DNA of 64,000 nucleotides from Budorcas taxicolor (Eukaryota > Chordata > Mammalia > Artiodactyla > Bovidae). The number at the start of each line of letters is the position of its first letter. The first letter of the stretch is position 1. Positions 46,178 to 57,794 of this stretch are shown here, one piece after another. The stretch spans positions 69,580,832-69,644,831 of the forward strand of contig NC_068924.1 of the NCBI RefSeq assembly GCF_023091745.1, given 5' to 3'. A program made the translations under genes and the position numbers. The notes under the pieces are model-generated. The model was not told the DNA's origin and made no database searches. It saw only the letters and a program-made list of their open reading frames with translations.

Positions 46178-46363
46178 TGACTTCCCTGGTAGTTCAGTGG
46201 TTAAGAATCCATCAATGCAGGGGACACAGGTTAGATCCCTGGTCAGGGAAATAAGATGCCACGTGTTGCAGGGCAACTAAGCCAGATGCCACAACTAGAG
46301 AAGGTCTGCACACTGCAACGAAGAGCCAAAAAACTAAAAATTAAAAAATATTTTTAAAAAAGG
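46178..46363 (+). mobile_element. CHR-type SINE (long form, truncated)
   Basis: Head 'gacttccctggtagttcagt', 'gatccctggtcagggaaata', then the 'gcaactaagccagatgccac' body and an A-rich tail. TSD ctctttg at 46171-46177 and 46364-46370. Confidence 0.9.
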
Positions 46364-46411
46364 CTCTTTGGCAGACTATGTCAAGCTGAAAAAAACCAAG
46401 TCCCAAAAGTG

Positions 46412-46605
46412 AATGAGTGAAAGTCGCTCACTCGTGTCCAACTCTTTGTGACCCCTGGACTATACAGTCCATGGAATTCTCCAGGCCAGAATACTGGAGT
46501 GGGTAGCCGTTCCCTCCTCCAGGGGATCTTCCCAACCCAGGGATCAAACCCAGGTCTCCCACATTGCAAGTGGATTCTTTATCAGCTGAGCCACCAGGGA
46601 AGCCC
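46412..46605 (-). mobile_element. Bov-tA SINE
   Basis: Antisense and close to consensus: 'gtgaaagtcgctcactcgtg' tail through to the head complement 'tgagccaccagggaagccc'. A possible 7-bp TSD cccaaaa lies at 46402-46408 and 46603-46609, partly overlapping the element's own end. Confidence 0.93.
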
Positions 46606-46609
46606 AAAA

Positions 46610-48455
46610 ACCTCAAGAAGAAACTTTGACCTTCTTTCCTATCTACCTAAAAGTATTTAGAGGATCTGTTCCTAGAATTGAGTTCCACTAGAGATATCTG
46701 CATTTATTTACCAATATTTATCTACCAAACATTTGTCTTCTACCTCTGTGTGAATGGCCTTCCTCCTCTTTGAAGTCCCAAACCACTGCCTCTAACATCT
46801 GCTTTTGTCTTTAGCTGAAATGGTATTCAAGGTAAAGGTTTGGGCCATTTGGGTGAGTTATTCAGTTTTCCTGGGTCTCTCCCTTGTATACGTATTATTC
46901 AAATTTGTTTGATTTTCTCTTAATCTGTCTCTTGTTAATTTCTTAGACCAGCCAGAAGAGCTTAGAAGAGCAGAGAGAAGTTTCATCTTCCCCAACAGTA
47001 ACGAATATATTTCTTCTACAAAGAAGAAGAACCGAATACACAAGGGGATTATTTTCCCTGTTCCATGGGAACTAAAAAACCAACTAACAAAACCACAACC
47101 CAAGCCATAGAATATGGATAATCATAATTGTTCTTTGGTTTTGTTGACGAGAGTTATTGCAAATGTCATTCTTTCCCAATATAATATTTAAACCTATCTA
47201 CAGAAAGCCAATCAACCAACTGACCAATTCTCTGGATGGGGGATGGCAAGGTCAAAAGGAAGGCACAGAGGGAAACTAAACTTTTCACGTTGGGAACGCC
47301 ACTGGTCATTGCAGAATACACATTTTGTGAACTAGATAAAAATTTTATTTTAAAAAGGAGAGATGTATCCCTCAGATTCAATCATTTAGCATGACTGATT
47401 GTTGTTTAAGAATCAAGGCACGTCAGGAGCTTTATAAAAAATTCTTTCTTGTCGCCCATAGTGGGAGAAGTCAAGCCCAAGCACCCTCCCCCAGCCATCC
47501 CTGGTGAATGAAGCAAGTCATTAAAGAGGAATTTGAATTGAGGAGCTTTTCACGGGATTTTCTGTCAAGACTTCTAAATAGACAGCCCATGAATGGGCCC
47601 TTAGTTACAAACACAGCCTTGTTGCATGTGGGCTGAGCAAACAGACACCATTGTGGGGACAGGTGGAAAAGGCACATGAATGGACAGTGCAGTTTGCCGC
47701 TGTGGGGAATCTCATTACCAACTGACTCTGCATGGCCTCTGTGTCTGGGAGAGCGGCCACCCTCCCACAAACCCTCTGCTTTTCCCACGTGCGTCTTCAA
47801 GACCGGCAACAATAGGAGGCACCATCTGAAATGCTTCTTGCCACCCACCTCTTCTCCCCTTTATTGAAAAGACCATTCTGATTTAGAAGTTCAGACCCTG
47901 AACCTTTCTCATGGGACTCCAAAAGGTGAAATGAAAGAAAGCATATTTCCTAAATGGGAGGGCATTGCAAGGAAAGCGTTAGGCACCCTGAGGGGCCTCA
48001 GTGCTCATGTACAAGTGGAAGAGAGATGGAGACCATGTCCCCCCAACCCACATGCAGCCCAACAGCTTTCTGTAAGAATTGTGATCCTTATGGCCTATAG
48101 GAGACTGACGTGAGTGTTCAGTGATAGGCAAGTGGGCAATAGGAACTTCCCACAACAGTGATCTTGAATGAACAGTATTGATATAGACAGTCATGGGAGA
48201 GAGAGCTAAAGTTGCTGTTTATCCCCGTTCACCAAAGGCAGCTTGTGACCCTCAAATAATTGTTAAATTACAGAAGTAACAGCCAAAGGTGAAATCTCAG
48301 GAGAATGCCCAGATATGTTTTCCAGCTTTATAAGTACCTGGGGAAAGATTATAAACACCTGTTCTTTGCACCAACATGGGTACGGTAAATGAGCAGGACC
48401 CCATGAGGTCTTCCCAGAATACACCCCCACCCGTGTCCTCTACCTGTCTTTTGTC
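46610..48455. other. Low-copy sequence, candidate conserved block
   Basis: No repeat or exon recognised in 1.85 kb. 47390-47870 has balanced base composition and high complexity, unlike the AT-rich surroundings. It could be a conserved non-coding element; comparative data would be needed to say. Confidence 0.3.
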
Positions 48456-48987
48456 TGTAGAAAAAGTTTAGTTAAAGAAGAAATTTAATCAGAGAAGTAA
48501 GAAAATACAGAAAGAAAGGAAAACTGTTAAGCAAGACAAAATAATAATACTTTAGCCACTAAACAAAAGCAGGGAGATTTAACTCTTCCTCAAGGACTAC
48601 AGATAACACTCTTGAGCTGTGTCCTTTGAGCTGTTTTGCAGATACTGAAACTTACACTGGATGGGAGAAGTTAACTGTATCCTGCTCGGAAGCACATAGA
48701 TCCCACACTAGTTGGAACCAGAAGGTTGATGATGCTGACTTCTGATGACCTCCCCGCCAACGAATCAGAAGAACATCAAGAAGCTAGTCACATCCTGCTC
48801 CTCAAACTCTGTAAGATTCCTCATGACCCTCTCCCTCTCCAGGGAAGGACACACAGTTTTTAGGGCTTTAGCCCACTGTGGCACCCTTTGCCTGGCAAAG
48901 CAATAAGCCTATTTCTCTCTACTTCACCCAAAACTGTCTCTGAGACTTAATTCAGCACCAGTGTACTGAGGCCAAATGTTGGCAACA
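48456..48987 (+). mobile_element. Endogenous retrovirus LTR (ERV1-type, solo)
   Basis: About 530 bp beginning TGTAG and ending ACA, with R/U5-like features ('gccactgtggcaccc'-like stretch near 48873, an AATAAG polyadenylation-like signal at 48901-48906, then 'ctctgagacttaattcagc'). It resembles the bovine BTLTR1 family. Flanking 4-mers (tgtc, gttc) do not match cleanly, so the edges or TSD are eroded. No gag, pol or env sequence follows. Confidence 0.7.
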
Positions 48988-49188
48988 GTTCTAACAGAAC
49001 AAGGGATCGACCTTACTTTCTGGCATATTTCTTCCCCAAGCAGCACAAGGAAAAACAATATTATAACATGACATCCTGGAGAGGGAGTTACATGCTGAGC
49101 CCAAGTCAAGTCTACTGCCGAGGTAGTTATGACAGGTCTAACTGGTGGATGAGTCCATAAAAAGTCTATTTGCATGAAAGACTGAAAA

Positions 49189-49329
49189 GTGGGAAATTTC
49201 CCATCAGTCCAGTGGTTAGGACCTTGCGTTTGCACTGCTGAGGGCCTGGGTTCAGCCCTGGTTAGGGAACTAGGACCCCACAAGCCACATACCACAGTCT
49301 GAAAAACAAATTAACAAACAAACAAAAAA
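49189..49329 (+). mobile_element. CHR-type tRNA-derived SINE
   Basis: Diverged head 'aaatttcccatcagtccagt', then 'gttcagccctggttagggaa' and an (AAAC)n-like tail. TSD of 11 bp with one mismatch: aagactgaaaa at 49178-49188 and aagactaaaaa at 49330-49340. Confidence 0.88.
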
Positions 49330-49340
49330 AAGACTAAAAA

Positions 49341-50559
49341 TTCCTTGAAAACAAAACTAAACAAAATGGACTCTCAGAGAAACCACCAGGAACTACAAGC
49401 TTGGAGCAATATTAAAAGGATTGGCATTTAGAGAGGAAGAGATATTCTGCGTGTATGAGGGCTACTAGGATTTATCCCCAAGTCCAAACACCTCTTGTGT
49501 TCAGTCTTCAGTTTTCTGGAGTGCAAAGGGCTGTTATAACAAAACCTGAAAAAGTTATTTCATGGAGGATATTAGGGCAAATGCACACAGAGTGGGAAAC
49601 ACATATAAAGCTTAAAGATACAATGTCTCCACAACACAAACATGGGCTCCTAAGCACTGCAGGACTCAACTGGGCAGCCGGGTGGCAGGGCTACCTGGGG
49701 GATAAGGTAGCCTCATGGAAGCGGCTGTGATGGACGTGCAGTGGGAGAGTAAGGCAGCCTGCAGTGACAACCGCACTAAGGGGGGTTGGTGTTCCCTGAA
49801 GGCACATGAGCTGCACAGTCCACTGGACTGTGATTGGGATGGATGTCCACTGCGAGGAAGGGCTCTTTCGCCAAAGGGAGCAGCCATGGCCATTCAAAGA
49901 AGGCTGGAGGAGGCAAAGGGACAACAGATGCTCTGTGATCTCTGATTGATTTCCTAGTTGAAAATACACAGGAGACATCCCTGGGTATTTTCAGAAATAC
50001 TCAGCAGGGATGAGGATCAGAGAAACACGAGGATCAGAGAAACACAGACTATTTCTACCCTGCACCGATCAACTGGGAGATTTATTAAAACTCATGTGCA
50101 CGCCATCTCTTCTTCCCCGATTCTGGCTGCCAAGTCTGAACGGAGGTTCAGTACCAGAAGACAGGTACCTTACTGAAACATACAGAAATGATACAGATCA
50201 ATATGTTAACTCCCCATTATAATTTTCCACAGCATTTAAAAAAAAAAAAATCACACACTTCAAAACCCAGCTGAGCTCCTTCACTTTCAACAGTGAATGC
50301 ACCTAGGAAAGTACAGCCCTAACAAGCTCAGTTACTGTCTCACCTCAAATTGTTCCTCTTTGTAATCCAACCATGTGTTGATTTCCTATCTGCCCTTTAA
50401 AATCTTCCTGTATGGTCTCTACAGCTTCTTTCATCCTTCATCTCAGTAAGTTTCCTCTCTCATTTCCTCCAAAAGTTGTCTAAAATAAGAGAGAAGATCA
50501 TTTGGTTCTAATTTCAGTGGTCAGACTATACATCTCATCTTAAATATTGTTTTCAGATC
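49341..50559. other. Low-copy sequence, nothing recognised
   Basis: 49655-49930 is GC-richer with several overlapping open frames on both strands, but no domain or splice context is recognisable. Confidence 0.35.
50012..50045 (+). repeat. Perfect 17-bp tandem duplication
   Basis: 'gaggatcagagaaacac' at 50012-50028 is repeated at 50029-50045. Confidence 0.97.
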
Positions 50560-50570
50560 ACATCACCTGT

Positions 50571-50728
50571 CATGTCCGACTCTTTGTGACTCCGTGGACT
50601 GTAGCCTACCAGGCTTCTCCGTCCATGGCATTTTCCAGGCAAGAATACTGGAGTGGGTTGCCATTTCCTTTTCCAAAAGAGACCACAACCAGATAGCAAA
50701 TGTTTTCAGAAGAAGAACTGTAACTATT
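50571..50728 (-). mobile_element. Bov-A monomer with unrelated 5' segment
   Basis: A perfect 11-bp TSD acatcacctgt at 50560-50570 and 50729-50739 brackets an antisense Bov-A monomer (50571-50678). It also brackets about 50 bp at 50679-50728 that do not belong to Bov-A. Because the extra bases lie at the element's 5' side inside the TSD, a chimeric or 5'-transduced retroposon is possible. Confidence 0.75.
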
Positions 50729-50819
50729 ACATCACCTGTGTCTGGTTGAATGCGACACATAAGACATAATAAATTTCTCAGACTCTCTTTTCTTTCTGCA
50801 CAGAAGCTGTGTCAGTGAG

Positions 50820-51065
50820 GCCAGAGGATGGATGTAGGACCTGGACTGCCTGGGTTCAAATCCCATCTCCACCGTTTATTTGTCATAGGATCTGGATCAA
50901 GATTCCCAAGTTCTAAAGAAAGTTCTTTGGCTCAGTTAACCATCAACCAAGCAAAGGGTAGCATATTTCCTAGGGTTACTGTGAAGATGAAATGAATTTA
51001 AAACATTTAAATGCTTAGAAGAGGTTGACCCTTAACCAGTTATTGATAAATGTTAGTTGCTATTA
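50820..51065 (+). mobile_element. MIR SINE relic
   Basis: Sense MIR: 'gactgcctgggttcaaatcc', 'tagggttactgtgaagatga' and 'gataaatgttagttgctatt'. Confidence 0.85.
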
Positions 51066-52879
51066 GTAAGACAAATGTTATCGGGCCTTATGTTAAAATT
51101 AGAACTTGCTACTAAAGCATTCACAGCAACCAGACTAAAAAAAAAAACAACAAGGTTAAGAAGTAGGGAAAAAAAAAAAAACACCACCACCACTCTGGAA
51201 AGAAACAGAACAACCAACATTCTGTTTGCACCTTTCTACATCTGACATAAACCTAAGATATTTTCCATTCAAAGATGCAGACAAAATTTGAAATATAACT
51301 CTGTATACTGTCTAAACAATTTTGTATCTGCCCTGTAAAACCTTCAGTACATAGGCTTTGATACATATATACTTTTACTTTGGAGATCAGCTGTAGATAA
51401 ATTTAAGAGACAACGTAACACATAACAGGCACAGTCCAGGAGTGTTCTTTAGTAACCAGGGCACTGAGCTTTTGCTTCCATTCAGTCCTAGTAAGAAATC
51501 AAAGGAACTTGGTCCTCAGAAAATAATGTGAGACTAGTAGCTCCCTCCAGTTGAGTTTGTGGATCTGCTTATAACATCAGGCAGAAAAGATATTCCATGC
51601 CATGGAACCTTTTTTTTGGTTTGGACGAGGATTCTGAAGACGCATGAAAGCATGATCCGTTGAGGAATCAGTCCTCAGAACTAATGGGGCTGAGAGCTGC
51701 ATACTCATTTTGCATTGTAAACACTTTGGTTTTGATATGTCACACTTCTTGCAGAAACCAAAAGTGCCATTGAAGCTTCCCCATCATTTCACTGAAACAA
51801 ATGGGAACAAGTTTAAAAGGAAGAGAAAAAAGGGGCAAAATATTGTTTTAGGATCTTTGCTACTTAATGGGTTCTAGCTAGATCACATAAACTTTCTATA
51901 AAGATATATCTACCTTTTTTTCTGTATTTTTCAATTAGAGCATAAAATATACACTGTGTCCTTTTTAAACATTATTAATAACTCAAGCGTAAAGTTAGCC
52001 ATTCTGTGGTGACTTAACCAGGGAATATATTTTGGCAATTACGAGTTCAATCGCCTGTCTAAACTCAGAGAAATTCTTTGTAGAGGCAGTGATCCAATTT
52101 TTCCTCATTATTTTACCAACTAGAATAAATCACTTACTAAATGACATTAAATTGTATTAGCAAATGCAGAGCATATAAGATAAGGCTATAAGAGTTTTCC
52201 TAAACAGGCTTTTAAGCTTTTCATTACTCCTGTCATATGTTATAGATCTCATGTGTTGCCCACCTTGACATTTCCCTCTTTTTTGATGGTCTGGAAGTAT
52301 GGCTTTTCATTTCTTCATTGAAGTGTACATCCAGGGATATTATCCCACATTATCTTGGCTGTGTCAGGAAGATATTGGAATTAGAAGGTGGTTATCTATT
52401 GAGGCAGGCACTACTCAAGACTGACACACTTCCTAATTAAAGCTTTAAAATGTATTGATGAATGCCTGTTGATATAGAAGACCTGTTTCATTTCCCTTTT
52501 CTGGGCTAAGTGATTGTCTAGGAACTATCCAAAGTCTGCTTATGTTTCTTTCTTGGGTTTTCTTTATTTGTCTTAGCCTTTGCCTAAGATCTGAAATTTC
52601 TTACATGGTTCAATGTATCTGTAAACCCTTTAAAACTCCACCAATCACCCTCTCTGAAAGCCAGCTTCCAAATCTCTTGAGACTTTCAAAAAACTCTTCC
52701 TAAGAATAGAAAGGGTTAAACCTTTCCAGATCTATGAGCTCTGCCAAAGGAACAGTTTTATGTTAGTGCAGTAGGTAGTGCTATATGGTATTTACCAGCC
52801 TAGAGTAATGTTTGGGGATTCAGATTATGGAGAAAACTGCCTTAGAATCCTCGATGCGCTGCTTGCTGCATGTGTGACT
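51066..52879. other. Low-copy sequence, nothing recognised
   Basis: A-rich runs at 51137-51182. No exon or repeat recognised in the remaining 1.7 kb. Confidence 0.35.
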
Positions 52880-53255
52880 GTCTTAGCCCATGTGAACTGC
52901 TATGACAGAAAACCACAGATTGGGTAGCTTATAAACAACAAAACTTTATTTCCCATAGCTCTGGATACTGGAAAGTCCAAGATCAAGGAGACAGCAGATG
53001 TGGTGTCTGGTGAGAGCCCACCTCCTAGTACATAGATGGCAATCTTCTCACTGTGTTTTCACACAATGCAAGGAGCAAAGGATCTCTCTGGGGTCTCTTT
53101 TCAAAGGGCACTAATCCCATTCATAAGGGCCACACCTTCAGGACCAAATCATTTCCTAATTCCCTAACTCCAGGTACTGTCACAATGAAGATTATGTTTC
53201 AATATATGAGTTTTGGGGAGTGGGGGGACTCATAAATATGAAGCTGATAGTAGCA
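52880..53255 (-). mobile_element. MLT1-like LTR (ERVL-MaLR)
   Basis: Antisense MaLR LTR, well preserved: 'gtcttagcccatgtgaactg', 'actggaaagtccaagatcaa', 'tctctggggtctcttttcaa', 'gcactaatcccattcataag' and 'tttcaatatatgagttttgg'. Solo. Confidence 0.85.
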
Positions 53256-53796
53256 ATCTTGAGAAATCTGCCTAACCACAGTGTCCTTATCATCCCTCTG
53301 TACATATTTTGAGTTAAATACATATGAGTTGATGAGGCCTGTGCCTGGCATAATTTGTTAACCTTGGTTCAATTAATGTTATACATTATTATTGCATCCA
53401 GATGTGTTCATTGTACTACAAGTTTGTGTCCCTCATAATGTCAAGAATATGATAGAAACATGTACGTCTGCACAAAGTGAAACATGAAATGGGACACTGA
53501 TTCATGACTTCCATAGTTTCTTTGGACCCCAGTTCTCCCAAATTGGGATGGGCAGCAGTTATTCCTAAGTAGTAAGAAAGAGACCTACTGGGTTTCCTTG
53601 GATATAGCAGCTTTGGGCCCCACATTTATATTTCTCAAAGAAAGAACCTGAATTGGGGTTTTCTTTTCTTTCTTTAAGTACCTTTGGGATACGTTCATTG
53701 ATCCGAGTCCACATCAAACATCTCAAGTTGCCTGGCCTTCCTCATGCCAAGCCCATTTCGAGGGCCGTTTGCAAAGGTCCTGAACTTATACATCAC
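53256..53796. other. Low-copy sequence, nothing recognised
   Basis: No gene or repeat recognised. Confidence 0.4.
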
Positions 53797-53927
53797 GATT
53801 GTTGTTTAGTCGCTAAGGTGGGTCTGACTCTGTGATCCCATGAACTGCAGCACACCAGGCTTCTCTGTCCTTCAAGACCTCTCAATTTGTTCAAACTCAT
53901 GTCCATTGAGTCAGTGATGCCATCTGA
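53797..53927 (-). mobile_element. BovB LINE 3' stub
   Basis: About 130 bp of antisense BovB 3' end, from a 'tgttgtttagtcgctaaggt' tail to 'gtcagtgatgccatc'. No clear TSD. Confidence 0.88.
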
Positions 53928-54596
53928 CGGATAAAGGCAGTAATTAACTTGACCTTCCTTTATGAACTTATGGAACTTTAGCAATAAAACCAGAGAATAC
54001 GTTGGGGGCTCTAGACAAGTATGTTTCAGGAATCACAGATACACAAACCTCTATTCTTCAGTTCATCCGACTGACAACATGCCGCTTCCAGGATTGATTA
54101 TATTCAGAATTTCTGAAGCACAATCAGGGAAAAGGGAGTTTTCTATCTTTGCACTCAGCCCTCTTTCACATGTCAATGCTGTTTCCTTAAGGCTGCAATG
54201 GGCATATCCAGCAAACAACGATGTATGGCAAATAAAAAGCATTCCCACTAGATGTCATAACACCAGCAAGGAAAATAAACCATGATATGTGGTTTAACAC
54301 TGTGGTTACCACTCTGAGCATGCTGGAGGATGGACACCTGAGCCAAATCAGCACTCTGCCAGCACGGAACACAAATTGTATTTTGAATATTGCTAGATAT
54401 GCTTTGTCTGCCATTTCCAAGAGAGCTCGTGAACATGGTCATAGCAATTTGGAAATGGTGCTTAAGACAAGCTCAAGTATAAAGCGCAGCTAAAGAGGCT
54501 TACTTGGTCCTATTAATGTTACTATTAATGTTATTACTATTATTAATAGATGGACTTTAATACTCTAATACAAACAGTTCCCAACTTTTCACAGTT
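53928..54596. other. Low-copy sequence, candidate conserved block
   Basis: No repeat recognised. 54290-54495 is of high complexity and contains a 68-codon open frame, without start context or domain support. Confidence 0.3.
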
Positions 54597-54602
54597 CCAC
54601 TT

Positions 54603-55085
54603 CTGTTGTTCTTCATTTGCTAAATCACGTGCAACTCTTTGCAACCCCATGGACTGCAGCATGCCAGGCTTCCCTGTCCTCCACTATCTCCTGAAGTCAG
54701 ATTCACGTTCACTGATGAACGTGATGTTATCTAACCATCTCATCCTCTGCCGCAATTCTCTTTTTGCCTTCAGTCTTGCCCAGCATCAGGGTCTTTTCCA
54801 ATAAGTCAGCTCTTCACATCAGGTGGCCAAAGTATTGGAGCATCAGCATCAGTCCTTCCAATGAATATTCAGGGTTGACTTCCTTTAGGATGGACTGGTT
54901 TGATCTCCTTGCAGTTCAAGAGACTCTCAAGAGTCTTCTCCAGCACCACAGTTCAAAAGCATCAACTTTTCAGTGCTCAGCTTTCTTTATAGTCTCACTC
55001 ACTTCCATACATGACTCCTGGAAAGAACATAGCTTCAACTATTTGGACCTTTGTCTGCAAAGTAATGTCTCTGCTTTTCAACGTG
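54603..55085 (-). mobile_element. BovB LINE 3' end (0.48 kb)
   Basis: Antisense BovB from a tail without gaact repeats to a 5' truncation near 55085. A possible 6-bp TSD ccactt lies at 54597-54602 and 55086-55091. Confidence 0.9.
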
Positions 55086-55091
55086 CCACTT

Positions 55092-55411
55092 ACCATGTTT
55101 CATATTTAATCATGGTAGAAAAGTAATACTTACTATTCAACAGAAACCATACTTCCGCACTCCGAATTCTGGATCCTGCACTAGCATCATGTGGCTTCTC
55201 CAACCATGCTCTTTCCTGACGCTGGGCAGCGGCAACAAGCCACAGCTTCCGGTCAGCCACGCAATCATAAAGGCAAACAACGGATTGATACCCCACGGCC
55301 AGACAAGCATCGTGGTTTTCACTTTCAGAATGCAATTAAATTACAATAACATTACACACTTCATTATTAAATAGGTTCATTATTAAATAGGTTTGTGTTA
55401 GATGATTTTGC
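55092..55411. other. Low-copy sequence with 16-bp tandem duplication
   Basis: 'tcattattaaataggt' is repeated perfectly at 55361-55376 and 55377-55392, just before the BovB 3' end. No gene recognised. Confidence 0.6.
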
Positions 55412-56950
55412 CTCAGTTCAGTTCAGTTCAGTCGCTCAGTTGTGTCCGACTCTTTACGACCCCATGAATCACAGCATGCCAGGCCTCCCTGTCCATCACC
55501 AACACCAGGAGTTCACTCAAACTCACGTCCATCGAGTCAGTGATGCCATCCAGCCACCTCATCCTCTGTTGTCCCCTTCTTCTCCTGCCCCCAATCCCTC
55601 CCAGCATCAGAGTCTTTTTCCAATGAGTCAACTCTTCACATGAGGTGGCCAAAGTATTGGAGTTTCAGCTTTAGCATCATTCCTTCCAAAGAACACCCAG
55701 GGCTGATCTCCTTCAGAATGGACTGGTTGGATCTCCTTGCAGTCCAAGGGACTCTCAAAAGTCTTCTCCAACACCACAGTTCAAAAGCATCAATTCTTCG
55801 GCACTCAGCCTTCTTCACAGTCCAACTCTCACATCCATACATGACCATTGGAAAAACCAGAGCCTTTAATAGACGGACCTTAGTCGGCAAAGTAATGTCT
55901 CTGCTGTTGAATATACTATCTAGGTTGCTCATAACTTTTCTTCCAAGGGGTAAGTATCTTTTAATTTCATGGCTGCAATCACCATCTGCAGTGATTTTGG
56001 AGCCCCCCAAAATAAAGTCTGACACTGTTTCCACTGTTTCCCCATCTATTTCCCATGAAGTGATGGGAACAGATGCCATGATCTTAGTTTTCTGAATGTT
56101 GAGCTTTAAGCCAACTTTTTCGCTCTTCTCTTTCACTTTCATCAAGAGGCTTTTTAGTTCCTCTCCATTTTCTGCCATAAGGGTGGTGTCATCTGCATAT
56201 CTGAGGTTATTAGTATTTCTCCTGGCAATCTTGATTCCAGCCTTTGTTTCTTCCAGTCCAGCGTTTCTCATGCTGTACTCTGCATAGAAGTTAAATAAGC
56301 AGGGTGACAATATACAGTCTTGACGTACTCCTTTTCCTATTTGGAACCAGTCTGTTGTCCCATGTCCACTTCTAACTGTTGCTTCCTGGCCTGCAAACAG
56401 ATTTCTCAAGAGGCAGGTCAGGTGGTCTGGTATTCCCATCTCTTTCAGAATTGTCCACAGTTTATTGAGATCCACACAGTCAAAGGCTTTGGCATAGTCA
56501 ATAAAGCAGAAATAGATGTTTTTCTGGAACTCTCTTTCTTTTTCGATGATCCATCGGATGTTGGCAATTTGATCTCTGGTTCCTCTGCCTTTTCTAAAAC
56601 CAGCTTGAACATCAGGCAGTTCATGGCTCACGTATGGCTGAAGCCTGGCTTGGAGAATTTTGAGCATGACTTTACTAGCATGTGAGATGAGTGCAATTGT
56701 GCAGTAGTTTGAGCATTGTTTGGCACTGCCTTTCTTTGGAATTGAAATGAAAACTGACCTTTTCCAGTCCTGTGGCCACTGCTGAGTTTTCCAAATTTGT
56801 TGGCACATTGAGTGCAGCACTTTCACAGCATCATCTTTCAGGATTTGAAATAGCTCTGCTGGAATTCCATCCCCTCCACTAGCTTTGTCATAGTGATGCT
56901 TTCTAAGGCCCACTTGACTTCACATTCCAGGATGTCTGGCTCTAGATGAG
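55412..56950 (-). mobile_element. BovB LINE, 5'-truncated (1.54 kb)
   Basis: Antisense BovB with intact 'cagttcagttcagttcag' 3' end at 55412 and 5' truncation near 56950 inside the ORF. It is near consensus and holds the longest open RT frame in the window. No certain TSD: only tagatga at 55399-55405 and 56943-56949, the latter possibly BovB sequence itself. Confidence 0.95.
55636..56913 (-). pseudogene. BovB reverse transcriptase, 425-codon open remnant
   Basis: Uninterrupted antisense frame of the RTE-clade BovB polyprotein. Order of blocks: finger motif 'AGFRKGRGTRDQI' at about residues 104-116, motif A 'FIDYAKAFD' (D139, D145), motif B 'GVRQDCILSPCLF' (195-207), and catalytic YADD at 239-242, followed by the C-terminal Cys/Trp-rich region. 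The N-terminal endonuclease (and the AUG of the real ORF) is lost through 5' truncation, and the methionine used here is internal. Residue 199 is Asp where the other copies here have Gly (codon at 56317-56319), in the conserved motif B turn. The frame ends early where an ATG-TGA pair replaces a sense codon at 55636; a one-base insertion follows just downstream. A full BovB ORF is about 1,000 codons. No promoter is retained, so it is a fossil. Confidence 0.92.
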
Positions 56951-57794
56951 TATTGAACAGTATGAAATGGAAAGACAAAGCACATAGGCAGAGAGAAATG
57001 CTAGGGTATGGTTGATTAAATCAATTAGACATGAAGCCCACCCTATCTTTGGACTTTCTCATTATGAGAGTTGACACGTTCTTTTTATTGTCCAATGCAA
57101 GAGTAAAGGACACAAACATTTCAGTATTTTAAAATGCAGGATGTTAGGATAATTTGTGCGATTTTTTTTTATTACCTCTATTTTGATATATTATCTCCAG
57201 GAATCAAACAATTTATGTTAAGAATTTCGAGTCTCGTTTCTTGAAACTTAAGTTCCATTGGACTGTGAATTATGGATTTTACATGCTGGTTCCTCTTAAA
57301 GCACTCCTTATATTTATAGCTATTGTTTTCTATTCCCTTTATTTCCCAGCAGAAATATACTTGGCTAAATCTCCATCACTGTATCACCACAACTTACTGT
57401 AAGAAGAGAAGCTACTGCTTTTCAGAAAAGAAAGCAAGTAGTTACTTGCATACTTGAAAGGCAGCAGCCACTGTATATAAGACTTCATCACCACTCTCTT
57501 TTTTTTTTTTTTTATTCACATTCATTCACTTGAAATCAGATCCTGGAATTTGTCCTTGTCAGTAAATGAAACCACCAGGCTGCTTCCAAGAGAACTGGCA
57601 AGGAACTAAAGTGGATATGCAGAGTCAGAAATCACTGACTCCCATTGTGTGACTTTGTGGGAAGCCCGTTCTCCCAGACACTCGAACTCATTAACTTCAG
57701 AACTGGGATTCTGCAAAGAAGCCAACAGTTCCCTTTTCTGTAGGCAGACATCTTGATCTCAGAAGTCAACTCACCGCCCTCCTGATAGACAGCT
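56951..57794. other. Low-copy sequence, nothing recognised
   Basis: T-run at 57498-57513. No gene or repeat recognised. Confidence 0.4.

Noticed and set aside
49666..49978. Overlapping open frames on both strands in a GC-richer patch, considered as an exon
   Set aside because: No recognisable domain, no consistent splice signals, and open frames on opposite strands suggest low stop density only.
54287..54493. 68-codon frame in repeat-free sequence
   Set aside because: Short, no domain, no evident splice sites; kept only as part of a possible conserved block.
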